From the NCBI GenBank assembly GCA_011620845.1, contig WOYJ01000159.1:1-6290 (forward strand): 6,290 bases of DNA. Direction: 5' to 3'. Shown in pieces: positions 5,559 through 6,290 of this stretch. Each line of letters opens with the position of its first letter. The first letter of the stretch is position 1. The position numbers and the translations under genes were made by a program. The notes below the pieces were generated by a model, which worked only from the letters and a program-made list of their open reading frames with translations, was not told the origin of the DNA and did no database searches. This stretch comes from Methanobacteriaceae archaeon (GTDB lineage Archaea; Methanobacteriota; Methanobacteria; Methanobacteriales; Methanobacteriaceae).

Positions 5559-5576
5559 TTATACACCAATGTATAA
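5559..5576. promoter_or_regulatory. 18-bp palindrome, candidate operator of the winged-helix gene
   Basis: TTATACA-CCAA-TGTATAA is a perfect inverted repeat with 7-base arms and centres about 11 bases apart, one helical turn, which suits a dimeric HTH protein. It overlaps the TATA-like TTTATAC of the minus-strand winged-helix gene and lies 20-38 bases before its ATG. Autoregulation is inferred from this placement. Confidence 0.55.
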
Positions 5577-5577
5577 A
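5571..5577 (-). promoter_or_regulatory. Candidate TATA box for the winged-helix gene
   Basis: The minus strand reads TTTATAC, preceded by ACA. A start about 25 bases downstream gives a leader of roughly 10 bases before the ATG at 5538, normal for archaea. Bound regulator on the palindrome at 5559-5576 would block it. Confidence 0.45.
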
Positions 5578-5670
5578 TGTATCAAACTTATTTATATTAT
5601 CAGTTACTAACAACTGGTATGAAAGAAACTATAATTTATCTAAACAACTCAGGGTATTTTAATAGTTAAT

Positions 5671-5678
5671 TTTATATA
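5671..5678 (+). promoter_or_regulatory. TATA box of the vapBC operon
   Basis: TTTATATA is a canonical archaeal TATA box. Transcription would begin near 5700, leaving about 12 bases before the ATG at 5712. That makes the TTG at 5700 an unlikely start. A degenerate copy of the winged-helix palindrome overlaps it at 5674-5691. Confidence 0.6.
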
Positions 5679-5711
5679 AGTTGGTATATTAAAATATAAT
5701 TGTTGAATATT

Positions 5712-5963
5712 ATGATAACTACTAAAGTGTATGATAACAATCAAACAGTTATTCCCTCTGAGATTCGTAGAATGTACGATGTACAGGCTAACGATATAGT
5801 TGAATGGATCGTGACCGAAGATGGTGAAATCAACATCAATTTCAGAAAACGGAGCAAGTTAGAGGATATCGTGGGGATAGTATCCAGCAAAAAACCAATT
5901 GACAGTGTTAAAATCCAGAAAAGAATAGATCATGGTGCTAAAATTGATTCTGGTAGATACTAA
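5712..5963 (+). CDS. vapB: AbrB-type antitoxin (VapB-like)
   Basis: An 83-residue protein. The N-terminal SpoVT/AbrB swapped-hairpin domain (about 1-45) shows TTKVYDNNQTVIPSEIRRMYDV, with the typical T-IP-EIR-- core, and NDIVEWIVTEDGEI with its second strand pair. The C-terminal tail (46-83), with KLEDIVGIVSS and a charged helix, is the usual toxin-binding part. In the family it neutralises the partner PIN ribonuclease and the complex represses its own promoter. The ATG at 5712 is chosen over the TTG at 5700 because AbrB proteins begin directly with the first strand and because of the TATA box at 5671. There is no clear Shine-Dalgarno site, so it may be read from a very short leader. It overlaps the toxin gene by up to 32 bases. 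No frameshift, unlike the neighbouring genes. Confidence 0.85.
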   Translation: MITTKVYDNNQTVIPSEIRRMYDVQANDIVEWIVTEDGEININFRKRSKLEDIVGIVSSKKPIDSVKIQKRIDHGAKIDSGRY

Positions 5964-6290
5964 TTTCTTTATAAACCTTTTAGATACCAAAGATAGGCAC
6001 CATGGGAGAGCCAAAGAAATTCTAAGCAGAATAGAACATGAAGAGAAATACGTTACTGATGGAGTGATTTTCGAATCAATAGCGATTTCCGGGACTTTAT
6101 ATGGGGGTAAGATAGCAACAGATCTGTACCATAACATTAAAGATAATTATAAAATATATAACACCTACCATCTCCTGGATAAAGGTATGATTACACATTT
6201 GAAGTATGATGGGTCCTTGTCACTGGTAGACACCCTCATTCTTGAGACAATGAAAGAATTAGGGATCCATGAAATTATATCATTTGACAC
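5932..6290 (+). CDS. vapC: PIN-domain toxin (VapC-like), 3' end outside the window
   Basis: Open to the right edge: 119 complete codons, estimated to lack only the last 10-25 residues. PIN-domain ribonucleases cut RNA with a metal site built from four acidic residues, and all four are visible: Asp9 in LILVDTNFFINLLD, Glu48 in VIFESIAISG, Asp100 in SLSLVDTLILE and Asp119 in IISFD at the very edge. The ATG at 5932 lies inside vapB and overlaps it by 32 bases. The TTG at 5944 is an alternative giving the common N-terminus MILVDTNF, with GGTG (5934-5937) 6 bases upstream; I cannot decide between them. The toxin is co-transcribed and probably translationally coupled with the antitoxin. RNA target unknown. 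No sign of decay in the visible part. Confidence 0.85.
   Translation, partial: MVLKLILVDTNFFINLLDTKDRHHGRAKEILSRIEHEEKYVTDGVIFESIAISGTLYGGKIATDLYHNIKDNYKIYNTYHLLDKGMITHLKYDGSLSLVDTLILETMKELGIHEIISFD

Noticed and set aside
5539..5613. Longer N-terminus for the winged-helix gene (ATG at 5613)
   Set aside because: The extra 25 residues would be encoded by the TATA box and palindrome, and small winged-HTH proteins start near SQVKLVDF.
5859..6137. Minus-strand frame of 92 codons
   Set aside because: Antisense to vapB and the PIN gene, both of which show family motifs and catalytic residues.

Overview
The window looks like a piece of a methanogenic archaeal chromosome, most likely Methanobacteriales (Methanobacterium-like). 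The case rests on TATA-type promoter elements instead of -35/-10 boxes, AT-rich spacers, remnants of an adhesin-like beta-helix surface protein of the kind common in that order, and a VapBC-type toxin-antitoxin pair with archaeal-looking sequence. The genus is inferred. All family assignments come from recalled motifs, not from a database search.

Layout. Positions 1-488 (minus strand) hold a decayed two-gene module: a PBECR/RelE-like nuclease-family gene followed, with a 13-base overlap, by a DUF2283 gene. Both are broken by frameshifts and the second runs off the left edge. Positions 625-870 (minus) encode a small basic protein with a possible ribbon-helix-helix arrangement. A divergent AT-rich spacer with a (TAA)7 repeat separates it from a 76-residue protein of unknown function at 1081-1311. 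Positions 1520-4470 are the core of the window: an intact ppx-like exopolyphosphatase gene and an intact full-length ppk1 polyphosphate kinase gene, two bases apart and visibly richer in G+C than their surroundings.

Downstream, 4507-5125 is the wreck of a secreted adhesin-like beta-helix protein. A signal-peptide-like segment is joined almost directly to the last repeats, there are three frameshifts and no start codon is visible. A hairpin and T-rich tract follow. Positions 5246-5538 (minus) carry a winged-helix regulator gene frameshifted in its C-terminal part, with an 18-base palindrome on its predicted promoter. Divergent from it, 5712 to the right edge holds an apparently intact vapB antitoxin gene overlapping a PIN-domain vapC toxin gene that is cut off by the window end.

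How it fits together. Ppk1 makes polyphosphate from ATP and Ppx hydrolyses it, so the central pair forms a synthesis/degradation cycle under one promoter. The flanks are accessory DNA: stress or defence-type toxin modules, a surface protein and a small regulator, most of them decaying by one-base insertions or deletions. The two most informative oddities are a glutamine in Ppk1 at the position of the second conserved active-site histidine of the E. coli enzyme, and the promoter palindrome of the winged-helix gene, with a weaker look-alike at the vapB promoter. I see no tRNA, rRNA, CRISPR array, insertion sequence or attachment site.
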